This document shows, in pieces, positions 43,339-53,701 of a stretch of DNA of 64,000 nucleotides. Location: positions 181,407 through 245,406 of the forward strand of contig NZ_JACHYH010000006.1 in the NCBI RefSeq assembly GCF_014192715.1, given 5' to 3'. Numbering within the stretch: position 1 is the first letter of the stretch; every line of letters starts with the position of its first letter. The notes under the pieces are model-generated. The model had not been told where the DNA came from, did no database searches, and saw nothing but the letters and a program-made list of their open reading frames with translations. The position numbers and the translations under genes were made by a program. Source of the stretch: Luteibacter sp. Sphag1AF (GTDB lineage Bacteria > Pseudomonadota > Gammaproteobacteria > Xanthomonadales > Rhodanobacteraceae).

Positions 43339-44748
43339 ATGCTTTGGGCCTGTCTCCGATTTCCCGGCCTGGCGTTCTCCGCCGCCTTCGCCGCGTCACC
43401 GGAGGCAGGCCCCTCTGCCTTGCTGGACAACAAGGCGCGTAAGCGCGTCATTGCCATGGCCAACCCCGAAGCCGCTGAGGCCGGGGTCAGGCGAGGCCAG
43501 AGCCTTGCTGCTGCCCGCGCACTGTGTCCGGCACTGCGCGTTCGCCCGCGTGATGCCGCCGCCGAAACGCGGCTGCTCGCCGAACTGGCCGCGTGGTGCT
43601 ATCAGTTCAGCGCTCACGTCAGTCTGGTGCCCCCTTACGCATTGCTGATGGAAGCCGGCGCCAGCCTGCGACTTTTTGATGGCTGGCCCGTGCTGGCTCA
43701 ACGCCTCAAGGAAGGCCTGTCTGCGCAGGGGCATGCCTACACCATCGCAGCCACACCCTTTGCCGCCGCGTCCTGGGTATTCGCCGCCACGGCAGACGGC
43801 ATGGTCATTGCGCAGCCGGAGGGCGTGATCCGCATGCTCGGCGCGCTTCCGCTGGCACTCAGCGGCCTGCCACGCTCCAGCATTCAGGCACTGGAGTCCA
43901 TGGGCTTTCGCCATCTGAACGACATCTTCCATCTGCCGCGCCCCGAACTCACCCGTCGCATCGGCCGCGAAGGTGTGGAATGGCTCGACCGTCTTCGCGG
44001 TCACACCTCGCACATCCTTCCCGCCTGGCAGCCGCCGGCTGACTTTGAACAGCGCATGGAGTTCGACAGCGAGCTGGACGGCAGCGAGCCCCTGCTTTTT
44101 CCGTTACGCCGCCTCACCCGTTCGCTGGCCAATCTGCTGGCCGCGCGGGATGGCGGTGTGCAACGTTTCGTGCTGACGCTTGAGCACGCACGCGGCGAGG
44201 TCACCCCTATTCCTGTCGCCATGGCCGCTCCGCAACGCGATGCCGACCGGCTGTTTGAACTGGCGCGCACGCGGCTTGAAAACAGCACGCTGCCTGCGCC
44301 TGCCCGTGCTCTCCGTTTGCATGCGGCCCACCTGCCCATGTTCCGGCCAACCGCACGCGACCTGTTTGAACCCATCCGCGGCGAGGGGCTCGACTGGCCC
44401 ACGCTGGATGAGCGACTGCGTGCGCGCCTGGGCGACGCCGCGCTGAAGCAGATCATGCAGGTAGCCGACCACCGTCCTGAATATGCATCGGGCTACGGCA
44501 CCCCGGGAGCACCGTTCCTGCCCGACCACAAGCGCCGCCCTCTGTGGCTGTTGAAGCAGCCCTGCCCCATGCATCCCCATCCGGCTCAATTGCTTGCCGG
44601 TCCCGAGCGCATCGAAAGCGGCTGGTGGGATGGCCAGGATATGCGGCGGGATTACTACATCGTGCGTACCGTCCAGGGACAGCACGCGTGGGCTTATCTT
44701 CCGGCCGGCACGCTGGACGGCTGGATGCTGCACGGCTGGTTCGCATGA
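43339..44748 (+). CDS. imuB: ImuB, Y-family polymerase-like mutasome hub
   Basis: A 469-residue Y-family polymerase homologue beginning 'MLWACLRFPGLAFSAAF'. The position of the catalytic Asp of true Y polymerases (DxDxF) is occupied by 'RFPGL', so the polymerase is inactive, as in other ImuB proteins. The 'ARALCPALRVRP', 'LPRSSIQALESMGFRHLNDI' (helix-hairpin-helix) and C-terminal domain (WWDGQDMRRDYYIVRT) remain. ImuB bridges the beta clamp, ImuA and DnaE2. The ATG at 43339 is 27 bases from the only GGAGG, so the true start is uncertain. The stop overlaps dnaE2 (ATGA). Confidence 0.92.
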   Translation: MLWACLRFPGLAFSAAFAASPEAGPSALLDNKARKRVIAMANPEAAEAGVRRGQSLAAARALCPALRVRPRDAAAETRLLAELAAWCYQFSAHVSLVPPYALLMEAGASLRLFDGWPVLAQRLKEGLSAQGHAYTIAATPFAAASWVFAATADGMVIAQPEGVIRMLGALPLALSGLPRSSIQALESMGFRHLNDIFHLPRPELTRRIGREGVEWLDRLRGHTSHILPAWQPPADFEQRMEFDSELDGSEPLLFPLRRLTRSLANLLAARDGGVQRFVLTLEHARGEVTPIPVAMAAPQRDADRLFELARTRLENSTLPAPARALRLHAAHLPMFRPTARDLFEPIRGEGLDWPTLDERLRARLGDAALKQIMQVADHRPEYASGYGTPGAPFLPDHKRRPLWLLKQPCPMHPHPAQLLAGPERIESGWWDGQDMRRDYYIVRTVQGQHAWAYLPAGTLDGWMLHGWFA

Positions 44749-47700
44749 TTCCCATGCGTCACCTTGTTCCCGCCAATGACGATGAGACCGTTCTGCCCGC
44801 GTATGCCGAGCTGCACGCCCTGAGTGACTTCAGCTTTCAACGTGGCGCGTCCAGCGCACTGGAGCTCTTCGAACGCGCCCGTGACCTGGGTTATCACGCA
44901 CTGGCCATCACCGATGAATGCTCATTGTCCGGCATCGTGCGCGGGCTGGAAGCATCGCTTGCCACGGGCGTCAGCCTCATCGTGGGCAGCGAACTGCGGC
45001 TGACCCAGGGTCCCACCCTCGTGTTGCTGGTTGAGAATAAAGACGGCTATACCGAACTGTGCCGCATCATCACGCAAGGCCGGCGACGCGCTCCCAAAGG
45101 TCGCTACGAATTGCACCCGGCCGACCTGGAATCACTGGCTGATGGCCTGTGCGTGCTGTGGCAACCTGCTCCGCTGGCCAGTCCCGATGCGGCACGCAAC
45201 GACACACACGCCGCATGGGTGGCACGCCACTTTGCCGGCCGCGCATGGATGACCGTCGAGTTGCATCGTGGTCAGCATGACGCCGCTGAACTCGACGCGC
45301 TGCGTGCCCTGGCCGAACGCCACGGCCTGCCGTGCGTGGCATCCGGCGATGTGCACATGCACGTGCGCCAGCGACGCCAGTTGCAGGATGTGATGACTGC
45401 CATCCGGCTGAATGTGCCCCTGAGCGAAGCCGGACATGCCCTGTTTCCCAATGGCGAGCGGCATCTGCGCCGACGTGACGTGCTGGCACGGATTTATCCC
45501 CCCGACCTCCTGGCCGAAGCCTGCCGCGTGGCCGACCGCTGCCGCTCGTTCGACATCCGTAAAATCAACTACGTGTATCCGCGTGAACTGGTTCCGGAAG
45601 GACTGGACGCCACCACCTACCTGCGTCAACTCGTCGAGAAGGGCGTCAGGGAGCGCTGGCCCGAAGGCGAGACAGCGCATGTACGCGCGCTTATCGAAAA
45701 AGAACTGCCCATCATTGCGAAGCTGAAATTCGAGGCGTTTTTCCTTACCGTCCACGACATCGTCCATTTCGCACGCAGCCAATCCATCCTGTGTCAGGGA
45801 CGCGGATCGGCCGCCAACTCGGTGGTCTGTTTTTGTCTTGGCATCACCGAGGTCGATCCGGCGCAAAGCTCCACATTGCTCGAACGCTTCATTTCCGAAC
45901 AGCGCAACGAGCCACCCGATATCGACGTGGACTTCGAACACGAACGTCGCGAAGACGTGCTGCAATACGTCTTCAAGAAGTACGGCCGTGAACGCGCTGC
46001 GCTGGCCGCAACCGTCATCAGCTACCGGAGCAAGAGCGCCTCGCGCGATATCGGTCGTGCCCTGGGACTGTCCGAAGACCAGCTCGATCAGTTGAGTCAC
46101 GCCTATTCGCACGCGAACGGCAATGTGCCCATTGAGAAGCTACTGCGCGAGCGCGGCTTTGATCCGCACACCCCCACCATGGAGCTGCTGATAAAGCTGG
46201 TGGAGCAACTGAAGGGCATGCCGCGGCATCTCTCCCAACACGTTGGCGGCTTCGTCATTTCCGACACGCCGCTGCATTTTCTGGTACCGGTGGAAAATGC
46301 AGCCATGGACAACCGCACCATCATCCAGTGGGACAAGGATGATCTTGAAACAATGCAACTGCTCAAGGTCGACTGCCTCGCCCTGGGCATGCTCACCTGC
46401 CTCAGAAAAACGCTGAACCTGCTTCGCGATTACAAGTACAGGGACTTTCCGCGCCTGGCAGACATCCCCCACGGGGATGGCCCCACGTACAACATGATCC
46501 AGCGCGCCGACACCGTCGGGGTGTTCCAGATTGAGTCGCGTGCGCAGATGTCGATGCTTCCGCGCCTGAAGCCGGCGACGTATTACGACCTGGTGATCCA
46601 GGTAGCGATCGTGCGCCCCGGCCCCATTCAGGGCGGCATGGTTCATCCCTATCTGCAACGCCGCAAGCTGCCGCCTGAAAGCATCATCTACGAAAAAGGC
46701 GTGAAGAATGTGCTGGAGCGCACGCTGGGCGTGCCCATTTTCCAGGAGCAGGTCATGTCGCTGCTTCAGGAAGTCGCCGGCTTTTCCGCCGCCGATGCCG
46801 ATGATCTGCGCCGCTCCATGGCCGCATGGAAGCGTCGCGGTGGCGTGGAAAAATTCGAGCCGCGCATTCGCGAGGCGATGGCCAGAAACAACTATCCGGC
46901 CGGGTTCATCCAGCAGATCATCGACCAGATCAAGGGATTCGGCAGCTACGGTTTCCCCGAATCCCATGCCGCAGGTTTTGCGCTGCTGGCCTATGCCTCC
47001 TCATACCTGAAATGCCATTACCCCGCCGTGTTCACCTGCGCGTTGCTCAACAGTCAACCCATGGGCTTTTACGCGCCCGCGCAACTCGTGCAGGACCTGC
47101 GCCGGCAAGGTGCACAAGTTCGTCCACCTGACGTCACCGCCAGCGAGTGGGACTCCACACTGGAGGCCACCCCCAACGCGGCCTACCCCCATGCGCTGCG
47201 CCTTGGCCTGCGCATGATCAGCGGACTGTCCCAAGCCCTGGCACAACGTATCGTCGCAGCACGGCGCCAGCGCCCCTTCGATCATCTGGCTGACCTCAGC
47301 GAACGCGCCTCGCTCAGCCGTTTCGAGCGCGAGCGCCTCGCCGACGCCGGCGCCCTTCGCCAGCTGAGTGGTCACCGGTATCGTGCGCGCTGGGAAAGTT
47401 CAGGCATCGAACGCTCCCTTCCGCTGTTCGCAAACCGGCATACCCCGGAGACCCGTCCGGCCTTGCGGCCACCGTCACTCGCGGAAAATGTTTTTGCCGA
47501 TTACGCCACCCATGGCCTGTCGCTGGAAGCGCATCCCGTCAGTCTCATCCGTGGCCAGCTGAAACGCATGCACTGCGCGCAGGCCAGAGAACTGCTGAAC
47601 CTTCGCCACGGCACTCTCGTGCATCACGCCGGCCTGGTGACGGTGCGCCAGCGGCCGGAAACAGCGAGCGGCGTCACCTTCGTTACCCTGGAAGACGAAT

Positions 47701-47894
47701 CCGGCCAGATCAACGTCGTCGTTCGTCCGCACGTTGCCACAGCATTCCGTCACGCCCTGCTCGGCGCGGTGCTTCTCGGTGTGCAGGGACAGTGGCAATC
47801 CGTCGAAGGTGTTCACCATCTGGTGGCGCGGCAATTGCACGATTACAGCCAACTCCTGCCCGCCGTCGCGTCGGTCTCCCGGGACTTCCATTGA
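44745..47894 (+). CDS. dnaE2: Error-prone DNA polymerase DnaE2
   Basis: A 1049-residue C-family polymerase. The PHP domain covers about residues 18-280 (YAELHALSDFSFQRGASSA). The polymerase core has 'LCQGRGSAANSVVCF' and the acidic pair in 'PPDIDVDFEHERRE'; the C-terminal OB region includes 'RPETASGVTFVTLEDESG'. It synthesises across lesions with ImuA and ImuB under SOS control. The start at 44745 overlaps the imuB stop (ATGA); an ATG three codons later is possible. A long in-frame extension upstream to 44544 lies inside imuB and is rejected. Last gene of the cassette. Confidence 0.95.
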   Translation: MIPMRHLVPANDDETVLPAYAELHALSDFSFQRGASSALELFERARDLGYHALAITDECSLSGIVRGLEASLATGVSLIVGSELRLTQGPTLVLLVENKDGYTELCRIITQGRRRAPKGRYELHPADLESLADGLCVLWQPAPLASPDAARNDTHAAWVARHFAGRAWMTVELHRGQHDAAELDALRALAERHGLPCVASGDVHMHVRQRRQLQDVMTAIRLNVPLSEAGHALFPNGERHLRRRDVLARIYPPDLLAEACRVADRCRSFDIRKINYVYPRELVPEGLDATTYLRQLVEKGVRERWPEGETAHVRALIEKELPIIAKLKFEAFFLTVHDIVHFARSQSILCQGRGSAANSVVCFCLGITEVDPAQSSTLLERFISEQRNEPPDIDVDFEHERREDVLQYVFKKYGRERAALAATVISYRSKSASRDIGRALGLSEDQLDQLSHAYSHANGNVPIEKLLRERGFDPHTPTMELLIKLVEQLKGMPRHLSQHVGGFVISDTPLHFLVPVENAAMDNRTIIQWDKDDLETMQLLKVDCLALGMLTCLRKTLNLLRDYKYRDFPRLADIPHGDGPTYNMIQRADTVGVFQIESRAQMSMLPRLKPATYYDLVIQVAIVRPGPIQGGMVHPYLQRRKLPPESIIYEKGVKNVLERTLGVPIFQEQVMSLLQEVAGFSAADADDLRRSMAAWKRRGGVEKFEPRIREAMARNNYPAGFIQQIIDQIKGFGSYGFPESHAAGFALLAYASSYLKCHYPAVFTCALLNSQPMGFYAPAQLVQDLRRQGAQVRPPDVTASEWDSTLEATPNAAYPHALRLGLRMISGLSQALAQRIVAARRQRPFDHLADLSERASLSRFERERLADAGALRQLSGHRYRARWESSGIERSLPLFANRHTPETRPALRPPSLAENVFADYATHGLSLEAHPVSLIRGQLKRMHCAQARELLNLRHGTLVHHAGLVTVRQRPETASGVTFVTLEDESGQINVVVRPHVATAFRHALLGAVLLGVQGQWQSVEGVHHLVARQLHDYSQLLPAVASVSRDFH

Positions 47895-48168
47895 GAAGCG
47901 CCAATGGAAACGAGTAAAGATCGCCTGTGTAAACGTGACGACACCTTCACTGAAAAACTGCGCAATTCGCAAGATCACGGCACCTGCGCTTCCAAACATG
48001 CCGTCGTAGCTGAACGAAAGCCCGCAAATTTGCTGCTTCGCAACAGCAAACGAAAAAGCAAAAAGGTAGCGTCAGCATCCAGCGGGTTCCCCGGTCTATC
48101 TCAGACGATGCCTTATGCGCCGCGCATCGCTCTCAATCCAGGCGCTTTAAATTTTCAGGAGTTCAGTC

Positions 48169-48483
48169 ATGCGCAACGCCAACAAACTGCTGCTTTCGAT
48201 GGTGCTCGGCTGTATGACCCTGAGCGGTGCAGCTCTCGCTCAGGATTCCATGTCCCAGAAGTCGACCCCGGCGGCGGCGTCCACCTCGGCAAATTCCATG
48301 TCGAAGGACTCGATGTCGAAGGACTCGATGTCCAAGGGCTCCATGTCCAGTGACTCCATGTCAAAGGATTCGATGTCCAAGGATTCGATGTCCGGCGAAA
48401 AGCCCATGAAGCACAAGCACCCGAAGAAGGCAGCCAGCAGCGACACCATGTCGCCCGCCAAGTCCTCGACGGCCGGTATGTAA
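48169..48483 (+). CDS. Secreted pentapeptide MXKDX-repeat protein
   Basis: A 104-residue protein with a signal peptide (MRNANKLLLSMVLGCMTLSG...ALAQ, cleavage near residue 25). The mature part has consecutive MSKDS-type units and a Lys/His-rich C-terminus (KPMKHKHPKKAAS). This is the MXKDX repeat family, whose function is unknown; alternating Ser/Met/Lys/Asp suggests an unfolded periplasmic protein. The start has CAGGAG eight bases upstream. It ends before a large hairpin. Nearby open frames on both strands over the repeats are shadows. Confidence 0.88.
   Translation: MRNANKLLLSMVLGCMTLSGAALAQDSMSQKSTPAAASTSANSMSKDSMSKDSMSKGSMSSDSMSKDSMSKDSMSGEKPMKHKHPKKAASSDTMSPAKSSTAGM
48298..48393 (+). repeat. 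15-bp tandem repeats encoding MSKDS units
   Basis: Seven ATG-initiated units spaced exactly 15 bases (48298, 48313, 48328, 48343, 48358, 48373, 48388). They encode MSKDS, MSKDS, MSKGS, MSSDS, MSKDS, MSKDS, then MSGE. High identity implies recent expansion or slippage; length may vary between strains. Confidence 0.9.
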
Positions 48484-48489
48484 AACGAC

Positions 48490-48517
48490 AAAGGCCCGGC
48501 GCATGCGCCGGGCCTTT
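48490..48517. terminator. Large palindromic hairpin between convergent genes
   Basis: AAAGGCCCGGCGCA pairs perfectly with TGCGCCGGGCCTTT. There is no long T-run, but the position between the MXKDX gene and the convergent S4 gene makes it a likely bidirectional terminator. Confidence 0.8.
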
Positions 48518-48560
48518 GCCTTGCAAGCTCCGCCCTGAGGCGTGAGCGGCACCCATTGAA

Positions 48561-48785
48561 TCAGTCGATTTCCGGCAGCACGCTGATCTCGATATCATCC
48601 AGCGTCACCAGCTGACCCGCGCGCACCTTATAGGTCTTGCGCATCTCCACACTGCCGTCTACCGACACCCGGCCCTCGGCTACCAGGCGCTTGCCCGCGC
48701 CACCGCTGTCGCAGACACCCACCAGCTTCAGAAGCAGGTTGAGTTCGACGTAATCGCCTTCGAGGCGTAGTTCAAGAAACTGCAT
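48561..48785 (-). CDS. S4-domain RNA-binding protein (YbcJ-like)
   Basis: A 74-residue protein consisting of one S4 domain: 'VELNLLLKLVGVCDSGGAGKRLVAEGRVSVDG' spans the helix-turn part and 'GQLVTLDDIEISVL' the final strands. The YbcJ family is thought to bind RNA; exact role unknown. The Gly-rich loop is intact. A 68-base gap separates it from the metallo-hydrolase gene. Confidence 0.9.
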   Translation of the reverse strand: MQFLELRLEGDYVELNLLLKLVGVCDSGGAGKRLVAEGRVSVDGSVEMRKTYKVRAGQLVTLDDIEISVLPEID

Positions 48786-48853
48786 GGATGTTCCGCGTTA
48801 AATCAATGACGGTGGCCATTAGACCTCAAACGGGGCCCGCTGTCCGATTCGCT

Positions 48854-49840
48854 TCAAAGCGCCAGCGCCTCCCCCAGCCGTAACAGCCGGAACTCGTCCG
48901 CGCCCATGCCCCCGGCCGCCATCGCTTCGGCCAACAGGCGCGGGGGTTCGTCCAGCGGCTCATCCGCCAGTTCGAACACGCCCCAATGGATGGCAATCGA
49001 CTGCCTGCACCGAAGGTCCCGATGCAACTGCACCGCCTGCGCGGGGTCCACATGCTGACCGCCCATGAACCAGCGTGGCGCATACGCGCCAATGGGAATT
49101 GCCGCCAGATCCATCGGGCCCAGCCGTTCGGAAATCTCAGCCAGCCGCTCCGAATAGCCCGTGTCGCCGGCAAACCAGAACCGAAATCCGTCCTGCTCCA
49201 TCACCCAGCCGCCCCATAGACTGCGATTGGTGTCCCACAGGGTGCGCGCGCTCCAGTGGCGCGCCGGAACCAGCGTGAATGTCGCATCGCCGATCCGCGT
49301 GCTTTCCCACCAGTCCAGCTCCCGCACGTTGTGGATACCTGCCCGGTCGAACCAGCGCTTCAGTCCCAGCGGCACCACAAAACACACCCTGGGAAAGCGC
49401 TTCACCAACGCCCGCACCGTCGGGCCATCCAGGTGGTCATAGTGATTGTGCGACAGCATCACCACGTCCAGCCCCGGCAGATCCGCCACCGAAGCCGGCG
49501 TGGGCGTACGCCGCTCGGGCCCTGCAAATGACAATGGCGAAGCGCGCCGCGACAGCACCGGGTCTGTAATCACATGCAGTCCGCCCCGTCGCACAAACAC
49601 CGTGGCATGTCCCAGCCACCAGGCGGCATCGTGTGTCCCGTCGAACTGCGCCGGTTGCCACCAGCGCGTGACAAACGCGTCATACCCCTCGCCCGGCGGC
49701 TTGGGTAACCCTTCCTCACGCCGCTCCCGCCGCCATCGCTTCAAGTCCCCCGGCTCACGCGTCACCGGCTCCAGATTGCGAAACCCCGTGGGCGTGTGAT
49801 GCGGCTTGCCAGGGTCGTAGTACGGATTGGAATAAGCCAT
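48854..49840 (-). CDS. MBL-fold metal-dependent hydrolase (NAPE-PLD-like)
   Basis: A 328-residue metallo-beta-lactamase fold protein. The metal motif is 'LSHNHYDHLD' (HxHxDH), with later ligands in 'PARHWSARTLWDTN', 'WFAGDTGYS' and 'SIAIHWGVFEL'. The N-terminal 'PYYDPGKPHHTPTGFRN' resembles bacterial relatives of N-acyl-phosphatidylethanolamine phospholipase D. A membrane-associated phosphodiesterase acting on lipids is plausible; substrate unproven. Divergent from the GST gene (about 170 bases). Confidence 0.87.
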   Translation of the reverse strand: MAYSNPYYDPGKPHHTPTGFRNLEPVTREPGDLKRWRRERREEGLPKPPGEGYDAFVTRWWQPAQFDGTHDAAWWLGHATVFVRRGGLHVITDPVLSRRASPLSFAGPERRTPTPASVADLPGLDVVMLSHNHYDHLDGPTVRALVKRFPRVCFVVPLGLKRWFDRAGIHNVRELDWWESTRIGDATFTLVPARHWSARTLWDTNRSLWGGWVMEQDGFRFWFAGDTGYSERLAEISERLGPMDLAAIPIGAYAPRWFMGGQHVDPAQAVQLHRDLRCRQSIAIHWGVFELADEPLDEPPRLLAEAMAAGGMGADEFRLLRLGEALAL

Positions 49841-50011
49841 GGGGTTCGCAGACCAGAGAGACGACTTAACTTACTGAGGATGCCCGGGCGGTCATTCAAG
49901 GGACGGCGGCGGCAGCCTGTCCGCGATGGACAGGCAAGAAATCTGGCCGAAGACCTTCCAATGTGTCGATCTGACAACATATCAGCCGCAGATCAACCCA
50001 CGGAGAGCAGC

Positions 50012-50701
50012 ATGATCGACCTGCATTACTGGGGCACCCCCAACGGCCTGAAGATCCGCCTTGCTCTTGAAGAGACCGGCCTCGACTACCGCATCGTCCC
50101 CGTCAACATCGGCAAGGGCGAACAGTTCGAACCGGACTTCCTCAAGATCTCACCCAACAACCGCATCCCCGCCATCGTGGATCACGATCCCATCGGAGGC
50201 GGCGAGCCGCTGTCGATCTTCGAGTCCGGCGCGATCCTCATGTACCTCGCCGAAAAGTCCGGAACCCTGCTGCCGAAGGACCCGCGCGGTCGTTATGACG
50301 TGCTGCAATGGCTGTTCTGGCAGGTGGGCGGACTGGGTCCCATGGCCGGCCAGGCAGGTCACTTCCGCGTCTATGCTCCCGAACCCGTGCCGTACGGCAT
50401 CGACCGCTACACGCGCGAGGTTACCCGTCTGTACGGCGTGCTCGACAAGCAACTGGCCCATCGCGAATTCATTGCTGGCGACTACTCCATTGCGGATATC
50501 GCCACCTACCCCTGGATCGTGCCTCACGAACCGCACGGGCAGGATCTTGCGAATCACCCCAACCTGCGCCGCTGGTTCGAAGCCATTGGCCAGCGCGAAG
50601 CGGTCAAGCGCGCCTACGTTGACAACCCCAGCGCATACAAGCGCCCGGACATGACCGACGAAGAGCGCCGCGTGCTGTTCGGTACGCCGGCAGCGAAGTA
50701 A
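50012..50701 (+). CDS. Glutathione S-transferase, YfcG/YghU-like (Nu class)
   Basis: A 229-residue protein with N-terminal thioredoxin fold 'MIDLHYWGTPNGLKIRLALEE' and glutathione-binding 'NNRIPAIVDHDP' and 'SIFESGAILMYLAEKSG', then a helical C-terminal domain ('FIAGDYSIADIATYPWI'). This is the Nu-class pattern (YfcG/YghU), reported to have disulfide-bond reductase activity; the catalytic Thr is in 'GTPNG'. The start at 50012 has GGAGA nine bases upstream; longer in-frame frames lack similarity. Convergent with the SnoaL-like gene. Confidence 0.9.
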   Translation: MIDLHYWGTPNGLKIRLALEETGLDYRIVPVNIGKGEQFEPDFLKISPNNRIPAIVDHDPIGGGEPLSIFESGAILMYLAEKSGTLLPKDPRGRYDVLQWLFWQVGGLGPMAGQAGHFRVYAPEPVPYGIDRYTREVTRLYGVLDKQLAHREFIAGDYSIADIATYPWIVPHEPHGQDLANHPNLRRWFEAIGQREAVKRAYVDNPSAYKRPDMTDEERRVLFGTPAAK

Positions 50702-50708
50702 ACCGCAA

Positions 50709-50741
50709 CACGACGGGATGCGTGCCTTGCATCCCGTCGTG
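50709..50741. terminator. Bidirectional hairpin between gst and the SnoaL-like gene
   Basis: Thirteen-base perfect stem (50709-50721 with 50729-50741), seven-base loop, no long T-run. It lies between two convergent genes. Confidence 0.82.
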
Positions 50742-50749
50742 CCGTTGAC

Positions 50750-51166
50750 TCAGTCCACGTCGATGCGACGCACCTGACCGAGCCAGTCTTCCAGATTGTA
50801 GTAATTGCTGACGCGCGCAATCCTGCCGTCCACCACGTCGAAGAACGCACCACCGGGCAGCACGTACGATTGTCCCTGCGCCAACGGCAAACCATCATCC
50901 GTTGCCTTGTACACGCCATGCACCACGTACTCGGCCGCAGCCCGCGTGCCTGTCGCGTCCACCATGATGACGATGTTCTTCAGCTGCTCGCTGTAGCTTG
51001 AATTCATGCGCTCAAGAAAACGCGCGAACCGCTCGCGCCCCGACTCCCTGCCACTCTGATTGATGTCGTGTGCCACGTTGTCGGTCAGCAACGCCAGCAT
51101 TGCCGGCCAGTCAGCCCGGTTGAATGCCTCGTAGTAGCGGCGGATCAGTTCACTCGTTTCGTTCAT
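50750..51166 (-). CDS. Nuclear transport factor 2 / SnoaL-like (ketosteroid isomerase-related) protein
   Basis: A 138-residue alpha+beta barrel: 'ELIRRYYEAFNRADWPAMLALLTDNVAHDIN' is the NTF2/SnoaL N-terminus and 'FFDVVDGRIARVSNYYNLEDWL' the C-terminal strand. These small pockets bind diverse hydrophobic ligands, so no reaction can be assigned. The start at 51166 is chosen over 51181, which overlaps frmA. It lies 11 bases after frmA and is co-transcribed. Confidence 0.82.
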   Translation of the reverse strand: MNETSELIRRYYEAFNRADWPAMLALLTDNVAHDINQSGRESGRERFARFLERMNSSYSEQLKNIVIMVDATGTRAAAEYVVHGVYKATDDGLPLAQGQSYVLPGGAFFDVVDGRIARVSNYYNLEDWLGQVRRIDVD

Positions 51167-51177
51167 CAGCCTTAAGC

Positions 51178-52359
<1,182 letters not shown>

Positions 52360-52424
52360 TCATCCGGGGGCGCGGATATTAGCCATTTGCCCGGTGAAGC
52401 ATCTTTACAGTGGAGCAAAGATCA

Positions 52425-53321
52425 ATGCGCGCCTGGGACGGGATGGATGCGTTCGTCGAGGTCATCCGGATGGGCAGCTTCTCCGCCGCCGCCCGCAGCC
52501 TGGGCCTCTCCACGGCCTTTGTCAGCCGCGCGGTGAGCGGGCTGGAGCATCGGCTGGGCACGCAATTGCTCCACCGCACCACCCGCAAGCTTGGACTGAC
52601 CGATGCGGGCCGTCTTTATTATGAGCACGCCCGCCAGCTCCTGGAGGGATTCGATGCCGCCGAGCAGGCCATCGTAGAATTTCAGGAAGGTTTGCGCGGC
52701 AACCTGCGGATAAGCCTGGCAACGACCTACGGCGAACGCTATGTCGCACCGCTGGTCAATCAGTTCCTCGCGCGCCATCCGCAGATTGGCGTGGACATGG
52801 ATTTCTCCAATCGCAACGTCAACCTGATAGAGGAAGGCTACGACCTGGCCGTGCGTACCGGCCTGCTGGAGGACTCCAATCTGGTCGCCCGACGCCTCGG
52901 CGAGCGTCGCCTCTTCGTCGTGGGCTCGCCCGCCTATCTGAACGCCTCGCCCGCACCTGTCGATCTGGACGCGCTGGATCGCCATACCTGCCTCCTGGGC
53001 TCCAGCAGCCACTGGATCTTCGCCGAACACGGGCAGCCCACGCAGCGGCCTGTCCGGGGACGCTACCGCGCCGCGTCAGGCCAGGCCCTGCTCGATGCCG
53101 CGCTGCGGGGACTCGGCCTCGCCCAGTTGCCGGACTTCTACGTGGAAAGCCCGCTCCTGCACGGACAGCTCGTGTCCGTCCTTGACGCATATCGTTATGA
53201 ACATGGAGCCGTTTGGCTTGTCTATCCCCGGAGCCGCCACCTGTCTCCGAAAGTCCGGCAGCTGGCGGACTTCCTGATCGAAGGATTGCAAAGCCCGCCC
53301 TGGAAGGGGCTCGACTCTTAG
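52425..53321 (+). CDS. LysR-family transcriptional regulator
   Basis: A 298-residue regulator. The N-terminal HTH is 'FVEVIRMGSFSAAARSLGLSTAFVSRAVSGLEHR' (residues ~8-41), followed by the effector-binding domain ('GNLRISLATTYGERYVAPLV', 'DLAVRTGLLEDSNLVARRL'). It belongs to the CrgA/AaeR-like group. The ATG at 52425 has GGAG nine bases upstream; a GTG at 52410 is alternative. It is divergent from frmA (134 bases), so control of frmA is a reasonable inference. Confidence 0.88.
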   Translation: MRAWDGMDAFVEVIRMGSFSAAARSLGLSTAFVSRAVSGLEHRLGTQLLHRTTRKLGLTDAGRLYYEHARQLLEGFDAAEQAIVEFQEGLRGNLRISLATTYGERYVAPLVNQFLARHPQIGVDMDFSNRNVNLIEEGYDLAVRTGLLEDSNLVARRLGERRLFVVGSPAYLNASPAPVDLDALDRHTCLLGSSSHWIFAEHGQPTQRPVRGRYRAASGQALLDAALRGLGLAQLPDFYVESPLLHGQLVSVLDAYRYEHGAVWLVYPRSRHLSPKVRQLADFLIEGLQSPPWKGLDS

Positions 53322-53701
53322 AGCAAGTGCGGTTACTGTTCGCCGCCGCGAACGAAAGGCCCATGCAAGGTCCCGATAGCCCCCGTTAATGGGAACCATG
53401 GGAAACTTGCATTGAACCTTTTCCTTACAACCGTGTCGAAGTTTTGAAGGGTGGGACCCCTTGTAATTGCTCAGGGAACCCATATCAAGGCGCGAGTGGA
53501 ACGATCAACCGTACGCCTGCGGATCCAAAGCAGGCAAAACGAAAGAATAACGAATTGATTGTTCACCTGATAGAACACAGTAGTCGCGATTTGCTTATTT
53601 TTTAACCAGCAAAGTCAGCGTATCGTCCGCAGCACGCCAAAGACCGGAGGCGTGCCGCAGCTTCTAATAACCCGGTCGCCCGACATAACGAGGCTTTGAC
53701 C
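53322..53701. other. Non-coding A+T-richer region upstream of a 57-codon frame
   Basis: About 380 bases with no credible long gene. The second half has A+T-rich runs (53540-53610) unlike its surroundings, fitting a promoter zone, but I could not place a convincing sigma-70 -35/-10 pair. A six-base inverted repeat (GACCGG 53642-53647 with CCGGTC 53672-53677) lies in the presumed 5' leader of the small gene. Confidence 0.45.

Noticed and set aside
47904..48353. 149-codon plus-strand frame between dnaE2 and the MXKDX gene
   Set aside because: It runs out of frame through the MXKDX gene; no ribosome binding site or family pattern. The true gene starts at 48169.
48283..48402. CRISPR-like repeats
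   Set aside because: Units are only 15 bases with no spacers and lie inside a coding region; they encode peptide repeats.
48240..48491. Minus-strand 83-codon frame with ESFDIES-type repeats
   Set aside because: Direct antisense image of the MXKDX repeats.
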